A stretch of DNA of 64,000 nucleotides from Paludibacteraceae bacterium (GCA_017509715.1 JAFWOU010000001.1:1-64000); one strand, 5' to 3'; shown: positions 36,301 through 46,017, counted from the first letter of the stretch. Numbers and translations: made by a program. Notes: generated from the letters alone by a model not told the origin.

Positions 36301-39300
36301 CACGTCGGTTTCCGAACTATAGACATCCTTATCGTATATGATCTCTCCCGTACCGGCGGGATCTTCGGTCCAGCCGATGAATTTATGATCGGCCCAGGTG
36401 AACGGATTCTCATCCAGTTCGCCCTCGGCGCCCTTCGGCAATTTCTGCGTTGTGGTCATTCCGGAGCCGTCGTTCTTGTCAAACGTGATCGTCACCATCG
36501 GAGCTTCCACCACAATCACTACGCGGCTCTCCTTGCCCACACTCTTGATCTTGAATTTGCCGGTATAGTTGCCTTCGAAATAGTCATAGCGATGTATTTG
36601 ATACTGCTCGCCGGCCGGGATAGCCACGGTCTCGGTCACCCCGTTCACCGTCATCTCCACCGAATAAGCTTCATTGCTACTCGGGAAGACGTAGAACATG
36701 ATACTGCTGGCGCGCAATTCCTTCAAGTCAAATTCAGCCGAACTGCCGCTTCCGACCTTGAAAGCACGAATTGCTCTATTGGTATTACTGGAGGTGCCCC
36801 ACATACTATTCGAGGGCATCAGGGTCACGTCTTTGGACAAGAACCACTGATTGGCCGTGTTAAGCGACGAAGGCAGTTTAATATCCGTTGTGGGAATGAC
36901 ATTATTCTCACTCGGCGTATCACCGCCCCGGAACAGCCAGGCACTACACGGACCGTCACCACCTTGCGTCCATACTTCGTTCTTCAGGTAGCACGAACCG
37001 ATGATGTACGTCACTTTGGTCCGTTCGTTCTCCCATTTGGCCCAGTACTCCTTGTTGCCACAGTCGGCTGTCGTGATGGCCGTCACCGGAGAACCGGTCA
37101 AGCCCGAGTTGTCGTACCAGCCTAAGAAGTCCTTACCGATCTTCGACATATGTGTCGGTAGGGTAGCGCCTACGCCGAACGTGTACGACGTCACGTCGCC
37201 AGCCAGGATAAGACCACCCTCGGGATGCAGGGTCACGCCATACGTCGCAGGTCCAAACGTAGCCTCTATGATCGTTCTTGCATCCAGGACATGCGTCTCA
37301 CCACTCGTGAAATCTACGCCATTCACCGTCAGCGACGTCAACTGATAGCCGCACGGGTCAGGCGAAGCCGAAATCGTCAGTATGCAGGTATGCGCCAGGT
37401 CACGATTACCCGATGTGAACGACTGCGGATCGCCGTTCACGTCTGTATAACTAACCGTGATCGTACCGCCTTCCGGTGCTATGATTTCCACATTCTGGGT
37501 CTTCATACCCTGCAGCATCTTCCATGCATAAAAGTCGCAATCATCATTATCCGGATTCGGATATTCACTATCTTTTCCTAATTGATGAGAACCAGTAGGT
37601 TCTACCGTAATGTCCTGCGTAGTAGCGCCGCCCTCATACGACATGGATTTAGTGATCTGATACTCATCATCCGTATCGGTCAAATAGATAGAATAGCCAT
37701 TACCTAAACCCACATGACCCTGCTTATCTGCAATATGCCATGCATCCATATCGGTATAAGCCGGCGTAGTGTATTGGTATAAGTTCGCCGTACCAGTCAC
37801 CTTGGTAAACTCGGCCACCTGCGTATGATCGTCGCCGGCACGTCCGCCACGACCTATACGGTAATATAGCGGTTCGCTCCAATTGAGCGTGCTGTTATCG
37901 AAATAGATCATCCTTCCCGCCTCCTGGTTGTCCGGAGGATAAACGGCCGATACAACCGGTACGGTAAAGTTCGAATAATCCACCGTGAAGGTATAGGTCG
38001 CTCCATTCTCCGCCCAAATGAGACATTGTGTGCCGTCTGCGTTCATCTCCCAGTTCGTGCAATTACCGCTATGCATCTTACTGCTTTCCGGGTTATTGCA
38101 GCCGTAGTAATGACCCACTCCGTCTGCTACACAGAATGCATACGTCCATGTTTGGCCCAGGAAAATCATTCCCGTCGCCTTATGATTATCGGGATCTGTA
38201 TTCTTTAGGTCTACATGTCCATAAGCTGCGCCGCCGCGACCATTGTCGAAAAACATTCGCAGCGTTTTCACAGTGAGCGTATTACTCTGAATCTCCGTTC
38301 CTGATTCTCCTATGCGCGACTTGCAATAGTAGTTGCCCGCATCTTCGTATGCAAAGTTGTAGTTAATATAGGTAGCCGATGTGGCACCAGGGATGGCCAC
38401 ACCGCCCTTATACCACTGATAATGCGTAGCGCCGATACTGGTAGCCGTCAGCGTCAGTTGTTCGCCCGCAAAACAAAGCCAAGTGCCCGATATACATATA
38501 TTCAGAGGAGTCGTTCTCCAATTATCATTATTGCTGTAATCCCAGGCACTATTTGGCACTTCGTAAACCCCTGCCGCAGCCGTAGGCATTGTCAAGTCGC
38601 CGGTTTGATTCCATACATTTCCTCCCCAGGCGTTCTCCGTAGTAGCGCCGTCCATACGGCAGAAGATACAATTCGGATACATGGCCGGTACTACGGCCTT
38701 ATAGACCGTTCCCCCTTCGCAGCCTGCATCTACAGCCTCCATGTCGCACCAGCGATAGTGTTCGCCATCTATATATGCATAAACCGCAAAACGCGGACTT
38801 ACCTCTCCACCCTTCTTTAGCCAATTCGTTCCGGGTTTCAGATACAGGGTCTTCGGTGTCAGGTCCGGTACCGTTACATAGGTAGGAGCCGAGTAGTTAT
38901 AGGCCAGATCGCGATGCACGATGGCATACACCTCATGGGTGGATAATGCTCCGCTATACGAGGTGGCATCCCCGGCTACCGATGCACTCACCAGCGTCCA
39001 GTTGCCGCTCTGATCGGTGCTCGGGCCTTCCGTAGCTGCCAGGGCATATATACCCTGGTCGTTCAGCGTCAGGTCCTCGGCCGTACCGTTGGTGCGTTTC
39101 CATATCAATGTAGCTTGTATACCCGTATTGGCATCCGTTCCGCAAGTCCAGGTCAGTTCGGTATCCGTTGCGGAAGCCGCTGTTGCCGATGTCGGCTTCT
39201 CCAGATCCACCTCACTATTCGTGGATACATATGCCACTACATCATCAAACAGCACTTCTTTCTTGCTGGCATGCTTACGGTAGAAACGAGCCACTACGCC

Positions 39301-39789
39301 CGATTTGTCCGATCCTGCCTTACTCGATGCCGTGATGCGCTGCCACGATTTTGTTAAGTTTACAGCATCGCCAGGGTTTGAACTACCCGTACCATACGGC
39401 TCTGCATAAGCTTGCGTATTGCTACTCGCCCCCGTCACGTCTGTCGATAGCAATTTGGTGTAACCTATGATATGAAGATAGGAATTTTTGGGCACAGCAA
39501 ACGTCGGTGTAAGATACCATCTTCTATTGCTGTTGCTATTGTATGTCGTAGATAGGCACTTCGACCCGGTACGTGGTGCATCAGTAGACTCAACAGCGTC
39601 ATCACATTGATCCCTTGTAACAATACCCGTCGGACCATTCTCCATGCCGGTGGCATAGTGGGATATATCAGCAGCCGATGCCGAACCCAGGCCCAACCAG
39701 GCCATCATCAACAACGCACAACAAGCACCTCGCAAGGCGCCTTGCATATACCTATAACCAACTTGAAAAAATGTGTTAGATTTTCTCAT
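33301..39789 (-). CDS. Giant T9SS-exported surface protein with InlB-type B repeats
   Basis: 2162 residues with a signal peptide ending near SASA. Visible modules: a carbohydrate-binding-like jelly roll at ~45-200; an Ig-like domain at ~433-510 (THYQWYKGG...DAGNYYC); a module homologous to one in the protein at 51295 (IYFDNSTLNW...YYRIGRG); Listeria-Bacteroides (InlB) B repeats at ~851-930, ~1098-1170 and ~1173-1256 ending in AKW or AMW; a Rossmann-like segment at ~1366-1466 (PKIAFILTGTKDGKF, LLIVTD); and a type A T9SS sorting domain at ~2085-2162 (VEVRIVDMQGRVLYRL...LPAGVYLAHIVAG). Likely an adhesin or matrix protein on the cell surface. Confidence 0.88.
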   Translation of the reverse strand: MRKSNTFFQVGYRYMQGALRGACCALLMMAWLGLGSASAADISHYATGMENGPTGIVTRDQCDDAVESTDAPRTGSKCLSTTYNSNSNRRWYLTPTFAVPKNSYLHIIGYTKLLSTDVTGASSNTQAYAEPYGTGSSNPGDAVNLTKSWQRITASSKAGSDKSGVVARFYRKHASKKEVLFDDVVAYVSTNSEVDLEKPTSATAASATDTELTWTCGTDANTGIQATLIWKRTNGTAEDLTLNDQGIYALAATEGPSTDQSGNWTLVSASVAGDATSYSGALSTHEVYAIVHRDLAYNYSAPTYVTVPDLTPKTLYLKPGTNWLKKGGEVSPRFAVYAYIDGEHYRWCDMEAVDAGCEGGTVYKAVVPAMYPNCIFCRMDGATTENAWGGNVWNQTGDLTMPTAAAGVYEVPNSAWDYSNNDNWRTTPLNICISGTWLCFAGEQLTLTATSIGATHYQWYKGGVAIPGATSATYINYNFAYEDAGNYYCKSRIGESGTEIQSNTLTVKTLRMFFDNGRGGAAYGHVDLKNTDPDNHKATGMIFLGQTWTYAFCVADGVGHYYGCNNPESSKMHSGNCTNWEMNADGTQCLIWAENGATYTFTVDYSNFTVPVVSAVYPPDNQEAGRMIYFDNSTLNWSEPLYYRIGRGGRAGDDHTQVAEFTKVTGTANLYQYTTPAYTDMDAWHIADKQGHVGLGNGYSIYLTDTDDEYQITKSMSYEGGATTQDITVEPTGSHQLGKDSEYPNPDNDDCDFYAWKMLQGMKTQNVEIIAPEGGTITVSYTDVNGDPQSFTSGNRDLAHTCILTISASPDPCGYQLTSLTVNGVDFTSGETHVLDARTIIEATFGPATYGVTLHPEGGLILAGDVTSYTFGVGATLPTHMSKIGKDFLGWYDNSGLTGSPVTAITTADCGNKEYWAKWENERTKVTYIIGSCYLKNEVWTQGGDGPCSAWLFRGGDTPSENNVIPTTDIKLPSSLNTANQWFLSKDVTLMPSNSMWGTSSNTNRAIRAFKVGSGSSAEFDLKELRASSIMFYVFPSSNEAYSVEMTVNGVTETVAIPAGEQYQIHRYDYFEGNYTGKFKIKSVGKESRVVIVVEAPMVTITFDKNDGSGMTTTQKLPKGAEGELDENPFTWADHKFIGWTEDPAGTGEIIYDKDVYSSETDVTLYAKWEEIIKTTITLDATGAYNGYTGSVVATYGEPMPEIAALPERVGYVFEGYYDQPNGAGTQYYTGLGTGVRNWDKTTAAETLYAMWLTPCDLVPTLSTPAPITTIWDQKKVDLGVVRLTCDFDTTGVEYVLQSVSPTDPINGCHFEYFDEQVHLMGMPNVGNTTTQEVTVTFTLANNCSPASTYTITQTIRIYPASQKPKIAFILTGTKDGKFDKYSTTDSTACSSLIDYLDDFYDVTCVNGYSTKNTTAIENYYKDYDLLIVTDFLNTKEGYTNAIGSLIDKKPILSFEAYVANLSNWHIGSNPKDPNPPVGTMKVLCAGHAIFGDAEGVTVFNKPGGKSDTTITVLSSLSEKGLQGFVINEAPDFIFLATVRDTANNRDLVVCCERQIVFPARLLIYGINHNEMGNLSPAGRVVMHQMIDYLLMTDETSIADCSLVFDNAAGDHKWSNPANWSPGRNIIPTPYHPTRIIAECWVDTDDAHAGSVKVNTNRAGQPVIHGKLIVKPYGGLTVAGMVQKVHDTRYATPIVIKAEDLLIEADATKNGAFVYGNKESDVRATVEYYSRAEGANTGSPVWQYVGIPFQAGHTAINMYYAAWMCRWTTAADGSLGGQWQWVENDDVMFPFEGYCITQAAPKTYTFAGKLNAPTTKTLLLNHRDADGYAFAANSWTAPIKIQEMQDADFTNVEKAIYIYHSGSYANWGTNGSPVNAASGSAATLPGQYAVIPIHSSPYLAGADSVIPAMQGFFVKATGANPMLKLVYNRVVYDAKYFKTSTQPMRAPSRSGAPEVMQLIVSGEGSGADRVHILSRGDFTDEYMDGWDGRKLDGDAAAPKLAVVKEAGEMSVAALPTADERYLSFRAGNDSLYTFSFDYDGETIYLYDRVTEEATEIRTGNTYTFWATNHTASNRFLITTTPPLKTPTSIAVVETGDGLHVENYGGETVEVRIVDMQGRVLYRLESSESILDIAPSLPAGVYLAHIVAGEHKAVVKLIGGQAQ

Positions 39790-39816
39790 CGTGTATTAGA
39801 TTTTAAAATTTAAGCG

Positions 39817-39824
39817 CAAAATTA
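39817..39824 (-). promoter_or_regulatory. Possible -7 box of the giant cargo gene
   Basis: TAATTTTG on the minus strand, 28 nt before the start codon, but no TTTG at the expected upstream spacing, so weak. Confidence 0.35.
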
Positions 39825-39913
39825 CAATATTTCGCACGTATGTATGTGTAAAAATTGACGTTTTTTGACTCTTTCGTCACATTTTTACGCATTATCGCTA
39901 CCAGTCGAGCGAT

Positions 39914-40369
39914 TTACAGCTTCATTGCTCGTGCCATCTCGCGTTTGTCGTCCGCCTCGCGCAGCGACTCACGTTTATCATACGAGTGCTTACCCTGACA
40001 CAACGCAATGGTCAGTTTGGCCAAGCCCTTGTCGTTGATAAAGAGCTCGAGCGGGATGATGGTCTTGCCCGTCTCACGGGTTGCCCGATCCAGCTTGCGC
40101 AGCTCGCGCTTCGTCAGCAGCAACTTGCGGCTGCGCTTCGCCTCATGATTGGCATAACTGCCAAATCGGTACTCGGCAATATGCATCTCGCGTACATACA
40201 GCTCACCGCCCTGGAACTGGCAATAGCTGTCCACCAGCGACGCCTTACCCTCACGGATCGACTTGATCTCCGTGCCGTAAAGCTGAATGCCGGCCGTATA
40301 TTCATCCATGATGATATACTCGTGCCGGGCACGCTTATTCAGGATATGTACGTCACTCTTTAGTTTCAT
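39914..40369 (-). CDS. smpB: SsrA-binding protein SmpB
   Basis: 151 residues. tmRNA partner for ribosome rescue. [31 protein letters not shown] and the C-terminal [10 protein letters not shown] tail are diagnostic. Its start lies within the end of the CNNM-type gene (17-bp overlap). Confidence 0.97.
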   Translation of the reverse strand: MKLKSDVHILNKRARHEYIIMDEYTAGIQLYGTEIKSIREGKASLVDSYCQFQGGELYVREMHIAEYRFGSYANHEAKRSRKLLLTKRELRKLDRATRETGKTIIPLELFINDKGLAKLTIALCQGKHSYDKRESLREADDKREMARAMKL

Positions 40370-41459
40370 TGCTTTCTTCTTTCACCCCTTCGCTTTCGAC
40401 TTTCGACTTTTGACTTTCGACTTTCCTATACTTCTTTTGCCTTTGCTCCCAACGCTCACGCGCATATTGCTGCATGTCGATGACCGTGTCGTTCTCGTCG
40501 ATGATCTCCAGTCCGAAGATAGTCTCGATGATATCTTCCAGCGTCAGAATACCCACAAACATACCGTATTCATCGATCACTTGGGCGATTTGGCTCTTCT
40601 GCTTGAGCATCGAGTCGAAGATCGTTCCGAGTGTCATATCCTGGTCGAAGGCCGGCAACGAACGCTTAATACCGCCCAGCGTCTTGCGGAAATGATCTTC
40701 GGTCAGTTCCTCAAGCGCATCGTTGCGGAGCACGTAGCCCGTAATATACTCCGGCGAGGTGGGATTATAGAGCGGGATACGCGAGAAATGGTCGTATTCA
40801 TCGGAATCATAGTAGGCGCGGAGCGTCATATTCTCGGGCGCGATCTTGGCTACCACGCGCGGCGTCATCACGTCGTAGGCATGGATGGAATCCAGACGCA
40901 TGAGGTTCGTAAAAATCTTGTTCTCATCCTCATCCACTACGCCCTCTTCTTCGCCCACGTTCACCATCGCCAGCACCTCTTCGCGGCTCACGGTAGGATC
41001 GTCCTCATTGTTGGGAAAGATACGCGTGATCAATTCGACCAGCAGCACGAACGGATACAATATTATTATGAGCGCGCGCACCGTACGCGCGGTGAAGCCC
41101 ATGAGCGACTTCCACCAGGTGGTGCCGATGGTCTTGGGGATGATCTCCGCAAAAATCAGGATCAGCAGCGTCGTCACGGCCGACACCACGCCAAACCATA
41201 CTTCGCCAAACAGCGCCGTAGCCTGCATACCTACGCCGGCCGCGCCGATCGTATTAGCAATCGTGTTGAGCGAGAGGATAGCGGCAAGCGGGCGACTCGG
41301 GTCGTCCTTGTACTGCTTCATCAGGGTAGCCGGAGCATACCCTTCCTCCATGCGAAGATTGATATAACTATAGGTGGTTGTCATCAGCACCGATTCCAGC
41401 ACAGAACATAGGAAACTGATGCCCATCGCACCTAATAAAAACAATAATAATAGTCCCAT
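40353..41459 (-). CDS. CNNM/HlyC-type membrane protein with CBS pair
   Basis: 368 residues. N-terminal DUF21 membrane domain with about four helices ([47 protein letters not shown]), then two CBS domains ([13 protein letters not shown]...; [19 protein letters not shown]). No C-terminal CorC_HlyC domain is present. Family members transport or regulate Mg2+/Co2+. The tail [13 protein letters not shown] is encoded by a heptamer array just before the overlap with smpB. Confidence 0.9.
   Translation of the reverse strand: MGLLLLFLLGAMGISFLCSVLESVLMTTTYSYINLRMEEGYAPATLMKQYKDDPSRPLAAILSLNTIANTIGAAGVGMQATALFGEVWFGVVSAVTTLLILIFAEIIPKTIGTTWWKSLMGFTARTVRALIIILYPFVLLVELITRIFPNNEDDPTVSREEVLAMVNVGEEEGVVDEDENKIFTNLMRLDSIHAYDVMTPRVVAKIAPENMTLRAYYDSDEYDHFSRIPLYNPTSPEYITGYVLRNDALEELTEDHFRKTLGGIKRSLPAFDQDMTLGTIFDSMLKQKSQIAQVIDEYGMFVGILTLEDIIETIFGLEIIDENDTVIDMQQYARERWEQRQKKYRKVESQKSKVESEGVKEESNETKE
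40392..40425 (-). repeat. 7-bp tandem repeat (AAAAGTC type) in the tail of the CNNM gene
   Basis: CTTTCGA/CTTTTGA units on the plus strand; on the coding strand AAAGTCG/AAAGTCA. Same unit and nearly the same encoded peptide ([11 protein letters not shown]) as in the second chrA. Confidence 0.85.
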
Positions 41460-41475
41460 AATGCAAATTTGGCTA

Positions 41476-41523
41476 CAAAATTACTACAAAATTTGCATAT
41501 ATCCAAAAAAAGTAGTAATTTTG
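41476..41523. promoter_or_regulatory. Overlapping divergent promoter pair (CNNM gene / DUF5606 gene)
   Basis: Rightward: TTTG 41492-41495, N20, TAATTTTG 41516-41523. Leftward: TTTG 41507-41504, N20, TAATTTTG 41483-41476. The -33 element of each lies in the spacer of the other. The same geometry recurs exactly at 62934-62981. Confidence 0.8.
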
Positions 41524-41563
41524 CACGCAAATTTTGAAAAAAAAGTAAAACAACGTACGCATT

Positions 41564-41983
41564 ATGCTGAAAAATATCCTCGCAATTACCGGAAAACCCG
41601 GTTTGTACAAACTCGTGAGCCGCGGCTCGAACATGCTCATCGTAGAATCGCTTGTGGACGGCAAACGTATGCCGACGTATGCACGTGACAAGATCGTTGC
41701 CCTGAGCGAGATATCCATGTTCACCAACGGCGAGGATGCCCGTCTCGGCGACGTACTGACCAGCGTCGGCAAGAAAGAGGGACTGAAGCCTGTGACCTTC
41801 GACTACAAGAAAGCCGACAACCAGACCCTCGGCGCATGGTTTGACGAGGTACTGCCCGACTGGGACCAGGACCGCGTTCACCCCAGCGACATCAAGAAAC
41901 TCATTCAGTGGTACAACGTCCTCATCCAGGCCGGTATTACCGACTTTAGCGACGAGGAGCCCGCGGATGAGAACCAGAAATAA
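41564..41983 (+). CDS. DUF5606 family protein
   Basis: 139 residues. MLKNILAITGKPGLYKLVSRG, then ALSEISMFTNGEDARLGDVL, matches the DUF5606 family of Bacteroidetes, found as a single small cytosolic protein; its role is unknown. The C-terminal half (HPSDIKKLIQWYNVLIQAGITDF) looks helical and the tail is acidic. The stop abuts the TTG start of the next gene, so translation is probably coupled. Confidence 0.85.
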   Translation: MLKNILAITGKPGLYKLVSRGSNMLIVESLVDGKRMPTYARDKIVALSEISMFTNGEDARLGDVLTSVGKKEGLKPVTFDYKKADNQTLGAWFDEVLPDWDQDRVHPSDIKKLIQWYNVLIQAGITDFSDEEPADENQK

Positions 41984-42757
41984 TTGATCCTAAGGGATAT
42001 CATTCATAGCATAGAATCTGTAGCTCCCTTGAGTTACCAAGAGGCTTGGGACAACTCGGGAATGCAGGTGGGTGATCCGGGAATGGATATAGAGGCCGTC
42101 CTGCTGACAACAGACATTACAGAATCTGTTGTCGATGAGGCTATTATGCTCGGTTGCCAACTCATCATCTCCCACCATCCGCTCCTCTTCCACGGACTGA
42201 AACAGGTGTGCGGCCAGACGCCGCAGGCACGCTGCGTAGCGCGCGCGATACGTAATAATATAGCGATCTACTCCAGCCATACGGCCATGGACAGTTACCT
42301 GCATGGCGTGAGCGGACGTATTGCCGAGCGTATCGGGCTGACCGACTACCGGATTCTCGTTCCCTCGGGCGAGGGCTACGGCCTGGGTGTCATAGGCGAC
42401 CTGGCAGAGCCTGTCCCGGCAGAGGACCTGCTCCGCCAGATCCGGGAACGCATGGATGCCCCGTGGATTCGCTATAGCGAGGGAGCAAAGCCGACCATAC
42501 AGCGTATCGCTATCTGCGGAGGCGCCGGCGCCGAGTTTACCGAGGCAGCTATCGCACAGGGAGCGGATGCCTATCTGACGGCCGACTGCAAGTACCATGA
42601 GTTCCAGGATGCCAACGGCCGGATCTGGCTCATCGACATGGACCATTGGACCTCCGAGCACTTTACGCGCAACATCTTCCGCGAACTGCTCACCCCGCTG
42701 GGCGTCACGTGCCACATCAGCCGGGCCGACGCCACCCCCGTAAAACTGCTAAACTAA
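41984..42757 (+). CDS. Nif3-like dinuclear metal centre protein
   Basis: 257 residues from a TTG codon directly after the preceding stop (TAATTG). The family start (RDIIHSIESVAPLSYQEAWDNSGMQVGDP) begins at once, and the first in-frame ATG lies inside that block, so TTG is required. Metal ligands appear in ISHHPLLF, SSHTAMD, and the C-terminal DCKYHEFQDAN with DMDHWTSE. GTP cyclohydrolase I type 2/NIF3 family (YbgI); its function is debated. Next to the zinc-ribbon gene, as in many Bacteroidetes. Confidence 0.93.
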   Translation: MILRDIIHSIESVAPLSYQEAWDNSGMQVGDPGMDIEAVLLTTDITESVVDEAIMLGCQLIISHHPLLFHGLKQVCGQTPQARCVARAIRNNIAIYSSHTAMDSYLHGVSGRIAERIGLTDYRILVPSGEGYGLGVIGDLAEPVPAEDLLRQIRERMDAPWIRYSEGAKPTIQRIAICGGAGAEFTEAAIAQGADAYLTADCKYHEFQDANGRIWLIDMDHWTSEHFTRNIFRELLTPLGVTCHISRADATPVKLLN

Positions 42758-42786
42758 TAAACGAATAAACTAAAATAATCACAAAT

Positions 42787-43548
42787 ATGGCAAGACAAGA
42801 AAAAGAATTGACCGTAGAGGAGAAACTGAAAACCCTCAACGAATTGCAGAAAGTAGATTCCCGCATCGACGAACTGCGTACCCTGGCCGGCGAGCTGCCC
42901 CAGGAAGTAAAGGATATGGGCGATGAAATCGAAGGTTTACGCACCCGTCTCCAGAATATCGAAGCCGAGATCAAGGACATGGAGGTTCGTATGTCGGACT
43001 ACCGCGTACGTTCGGAGAACGCCCTGGCCAGCATTTCTCGCTACGAGGAGCAGCAGAAGGAAGTGCGCAACAACCGCGAGTTTGACAACCTGAACAAGGA
43101 GATTGAGTACCAGCAACTGGACATCGAGCTCTGCCAGAAGAAGATGAAGCAGCTGACCGCCGACCTGGAGGCACGCCGCGAGGACAAGGCTAAAACCGTG
43201 ACCGACATCGAGGAGAAGACGGTGGACCTGGAGCAGAAGCGCAACGAACTGGATACCATCCTGGCTGAGACCAAGTCCGACACCGAGGCGCTGATGGTTC
43301 GTTCGGCCGAACTGGAGCGTCACATCGACGAGCGTCTGCTGAGCGCCTTCAAGCGTATCCGCAAGAATGCCCGCAACGGTCTGGCCGTTGTGAAGATTGA
43401 GCGTGACAGTTGCGGCGGTTGCCACAGCAAGATACCTGCACAGCGTCAGGTAGATATCCGTCTGCGTAAGAAAATTATCGTGTGTGAGTTCTGCGGTCGT
43501 ATCCTGGTAGATCCGGAGATCGACGCCAAGGGCAAACGCAAAGACTAA
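42787..43548 (+). CDS. C4 zinc-ribbon coiled-coil protein
   Basis: 253 residues. About 190 residues of heptad-rich coiled coil (LEQKRNELDTILAETKSD) end in a C4 zinc ribbon CGGCHSKIP...VCEFCGRIL. Conserved beside Nif3-like genes; related proteins were called CT398/FlgZ-like and may bind nucleic acid or RNA polymerase sigma partners, by analogy only. Convergent with the NlpC gene by a 4-bp overlap. Confidence 0.88.
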   Translation: MARQEKELTVEEKLKTLNELQKVDSRIDELRTLAGELPQEVKDMGDEIEGLRTRLQNIEAEIKDMEVRMSDYRVRSENALASISRYEEQQKEVRNNREFDNLNKEIEYQQLDIELCQKKMKQLTADLEARREDKAKTVTDIEEKTVDLEQKRNELDTILAETKSDTEALMVRSAELERHIDERLLSAFKRIRKNARNGLAVVKIERDSCGGCHSKIPAQRQVDIRLRKKIIVCEFCGRILVDPEIDAKGKRKD

Positions 43549-44351
43549 TAGCGACGTATGCCGGCCAGATGGTGAGTCAGTACACCATTCGGCTGCGACG
43601 GATCGGCCAATTCGACAGACCATATGCCGGATTGGTCGATTTTTTCGATCTTTATCCGGCCCGAGCAATGCATCACGCGCTCTGAATCCAGCAAGAGTCC
43701 TACGTGCGTGATCCGTCCGTCCTCGTGGTCAAAAAAGGCCAAATCGCCCGGTTTCACCGCACTTAGCGATGTTACCTCTGTACCCTGCGTGATCTGCTCA
43801 CGCGCATTGCGCAGCAGGTCGTGGCCGAAGAGCGAGTGAATGATCTGCGTGAATCCCGAGCAATCCATGCCCAGCGCGTTCTTGCCACCCCAGAGATAGG
43901 GAACGTTGAGCATAAAGCGCGTCACCTGCATCAGGTTCTCGGGAGTAAGCTCCAGAAATTCAGGTGCTACCATCTCCGTTTGAATGCGGAAGGGCACGCC
44001 CATGATGGCAAACTGTCCGTCCCGGTAGTCCGGCAGACGCGTTCCCATCGTCAGGGGGATAGTCTGGCCGTTATTGCCGCTCATGGCGAAGGCTACGGGG
44101 AAACAGACGCGGGCGGTAGTATGCTGCCAACGCGGCGCATAGTCCGCGTACTCGGCATCGGTCATCGCCGTGATCATCTTAAAGTCCACCCAACCTTCCT
44201 GGCCGTCCAGGTCCGATTTCACCCGTTTCCATCGGGGTTTTTCGTCCAGGATGGTACATGTCTCGCCGAAGAGCAACTGGGTCAGCTGCTCCGACTCCTC
44301 GCTCGCGTCAGCCCGCACGGGCACCACGCTATGTAATACAATCGCTTTCAT
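43545..44351 (-). CDS. NlpC/P60 peptidoglycan hydrolase with SH3 domains
   Basis: 268 residues from ATG 44351-44349, which overlaps the nadB stop (TGATG). N-terminal bacterial SH3-like segments (LLFGETCTILDEKPRWKRVKSDLDGQEGWV) precede a C40 catalytic domain: DCSGFTQ (nucleophile Cys), ITHVGLLL (His) and VMHCSG (third polar residue). Cleaves D-Glu/L-Ala-linked stem peptides in its family. No signal peptide, as with cytosolic dipeptide-processing homologues in Bacteroidales. Confidence 0.88.
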   Translation of the reverse strand: MKAIVLHSVVPVRADASEESEQLTQLLFGETCTILDEKPRWKRVKSDLDGQEGWVDFKMITAMTDAEYADYAPRWQHTTARVCFPVAFAMSGNNGQTIPLTMGTRLPDYRDGQFAIMGVPFRIQTEMVAPEFLELTPENLMQVTRFMLNVPYLWGGKNALGMDCSGFTQIIHSLFGHDLLRNAREQITQGTEVTSLSAVKPGDLAFFDHEDGRITHVGLLLDSERVMHCSGRIKIEKIDQSGIWSVELADPSQPNGVLTHHLAGIRRY

Positions 44352-45952
44352 CACCAAACCTCCTGCGGATGTTCGTTTTCCTGTTTGGGATAGTCAATCG
44401 AGTAGTGCAGGCCGCGGCTTTCCTTGCGCTCCATGGCTTGGCGGGTGATCAGGTAGCCCACGTTGATCATGTTGCGCAGTTCGCATATCTCCTTATCGGC
44501 CTTGACGCGCTTGAAGAGGTCTTCGGTCTCCTCGTAGAGCAGGTCCAGACGTTCCCACGCACGGCGCAGACGCAGGTCGCTGCGCACGATGCCGACGTAG
44601 GTGGACATGATCTGGCCTACCTCGCGCACATCTTGGGCGATCAGCACGCGTTCTTCGTTCGAGAGCGTTCCCTCGTCGTTCCACTCGGGTACAGCCTCGT
44701 TGAAATCGTAAGAATCTGCCACTCCCAGGCTATGACGCGCCGCTGCGTCGGCATATACCACGGCCTCGATGAGCGAGTTGCTGGCCAGGCGGTTGCCGCC
44801 ATGCAGACCGGTACATGAGCACTCGCCTACGGCATACAGTCGATGGATGGAGCTCTGACCATCCAGGTCTACCTTAATACCGCCGCACATATAATGCGCG
44901 CAAGGGGCTACGGGGATATAGTCTTTCGTAATGTCTATACCGATGCTCAGGCACTTGGCATAGATATTGGGGAAATGATGCTTGGTTTCTTCAGGATCTT
45001 TGTGGGTCACGTCCAGGCAGACATGATCGATAGCATGGATCTTCATCTCGTTGTCTATCGCGCGGGCTACGATATCACGCGGCGCCAGACTGAGACGCGG
45101 GTCGTATTTCTGCATAAACTCCTCGCCGTTCGGCAGACGCAGTATGCCTCCGTAGCCTCGCATGGCTTCGGTGATCAGGTAGGCGGGATGCGTCTCCTGG
45201 GGGTTGAAGAGGCTGGTGGGATGGAATTGCACGAACTCCATGTCCTTGACCACACCTTTGGCGCGATAGACCATAGCTATTCCGTCGCCGGTAGCTATCT
45301 CGGGATTGGTGGTGGTGGCATATACAGCACCGGTACCGCCCGTAGCCATCAGCGTGACGCGGCTGAGGAAGGTGTCGATCTTCTGCGTCTCGGGATTGAG
45401 CACATACGCTCCGTAGCACTCGATATCGGGCGTGCGGCGCGTGACGCGCATACCCAGGTGGTGCTGCGTGATGATCTCCACGGCAAAATGATGCTCCAGC
45501 ACGTCGATATACGGATTCTCGCGCACCGCAGCCATCAGGCCGCGTTGTATCTCGGCACCCGTATCATCGGCATGGTGCAGGATGCGGAACTCGGAGTGGC
45601 CGCCCTCGCGATGCAGGTCAAAACTGCCATCCTCCTTTTTGTCGAAGTTGACGCCCCACTCCACCAGTTCCTTGATGGCACGTGGCGCATTGCGTACCAC
45701 TTGCTCTACGGCCTGCGGATCGCTCAACCAGTCGCCCGCCACCATCGTGTCGTGGATGTGTTTCTCAAAATCGTCCACCGCCAGATTGGTCACCGAGGCA
45801 ATACCACCCTGCGCCTTGGCCGTGTTGGCCTCTTCGAGGCTGGTCTTACAGCACAAAGCAATGCGATAGCGCTGCGTGCGAGCTATCTGCAGCGCATAAC
45901 TCATACCGGCGACACCACCGCCGATAATCAGAAAATCATACTTACGAATCAT
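44351..45952 (-). CDS. nadB: L-aspartate oxidase
   Basis: 533 residues from MIRKYDFLIIGGGVAGMSYAL. An upstream in-frame ATG (45988) lies at the -7 box and cannot be in the message. FAD-dependent enzyme making iminoaspartate for NAD. GGGVAG dinucleotide fold, QGGIASV, HREGGHSEFRILHH, FVQFHPTSLF and GLHGGNRLASNSLIEAVVYA distinguish NadB in the SdhA/FrdA superfamily. nadA and nadC are not adjacent. Confidence 0.94.
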   Translation of the reverse strand: MIRKYDFLIIGGGVAGMSYALQIARTQRYRIALCCKTSLEEANTAKAQGGIASVTNLAVDDFEKHIHDTMVAGDWLSDPQAVEQVVRNAPRAIKELVEWGVNFDKKEDGSFDLHREGGHSEFRILHHADDTGAEIQRGLMAAVRENPYIDVLEHHFAVEIITQHHLGMRVTRRTPDIECYGAYVLNPETQKIDTFLSRVTLMATGGTGAVYATTTNPEIATGDGIAMVYRAKGVVKDMEFVQFHPTSLFNPQETHPAYLITEAMRGYGGILRLPNGEEFMQKYDPRLSLAPRDIVARAIDNEMKIHAIDHVCLDVTHKDPEETKHHFPNIYAKCLSIGIDITKDYIPVAPCAHYMCGGIKVDLDGQSSIHRLYAVGECSCTGLHGGNRLASNSLIEAVVYADAAARHSLGVADSYDFNEAVPEWNDEGTLSNEERVLIAQDVREVGQIMSTYVGIVRSDLRLRRAWERLDLLYEETEDLFKRVKADKEICELRNMINVGYLITRQAMERKESRGLHYSIDYPKQENEHPQEVW

Positions 45953-45985
45953 ACTTCCACGCGGCTTAACCGCTAAATCAGGCTG

Positions 45986-46017
45986 CAAAATTACTACAAA
46001 TTATTCAAATTTGCAAG
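45986..46017 (-). promoter_or_regulatory. Promoter of nadB
   Basis: Minus strand CTTG (46017-46014), 20 bases, TAATTTTG (45993-45986). Fixes the nadB start at 45952. Confidence 0.7.

Noticed and set aside
45953..45988. Longer nadB start at 45988
   Set aside because: This ATG lies at the -7 box, so it is not in the transcript; homologues start at the FAD-binding strand.
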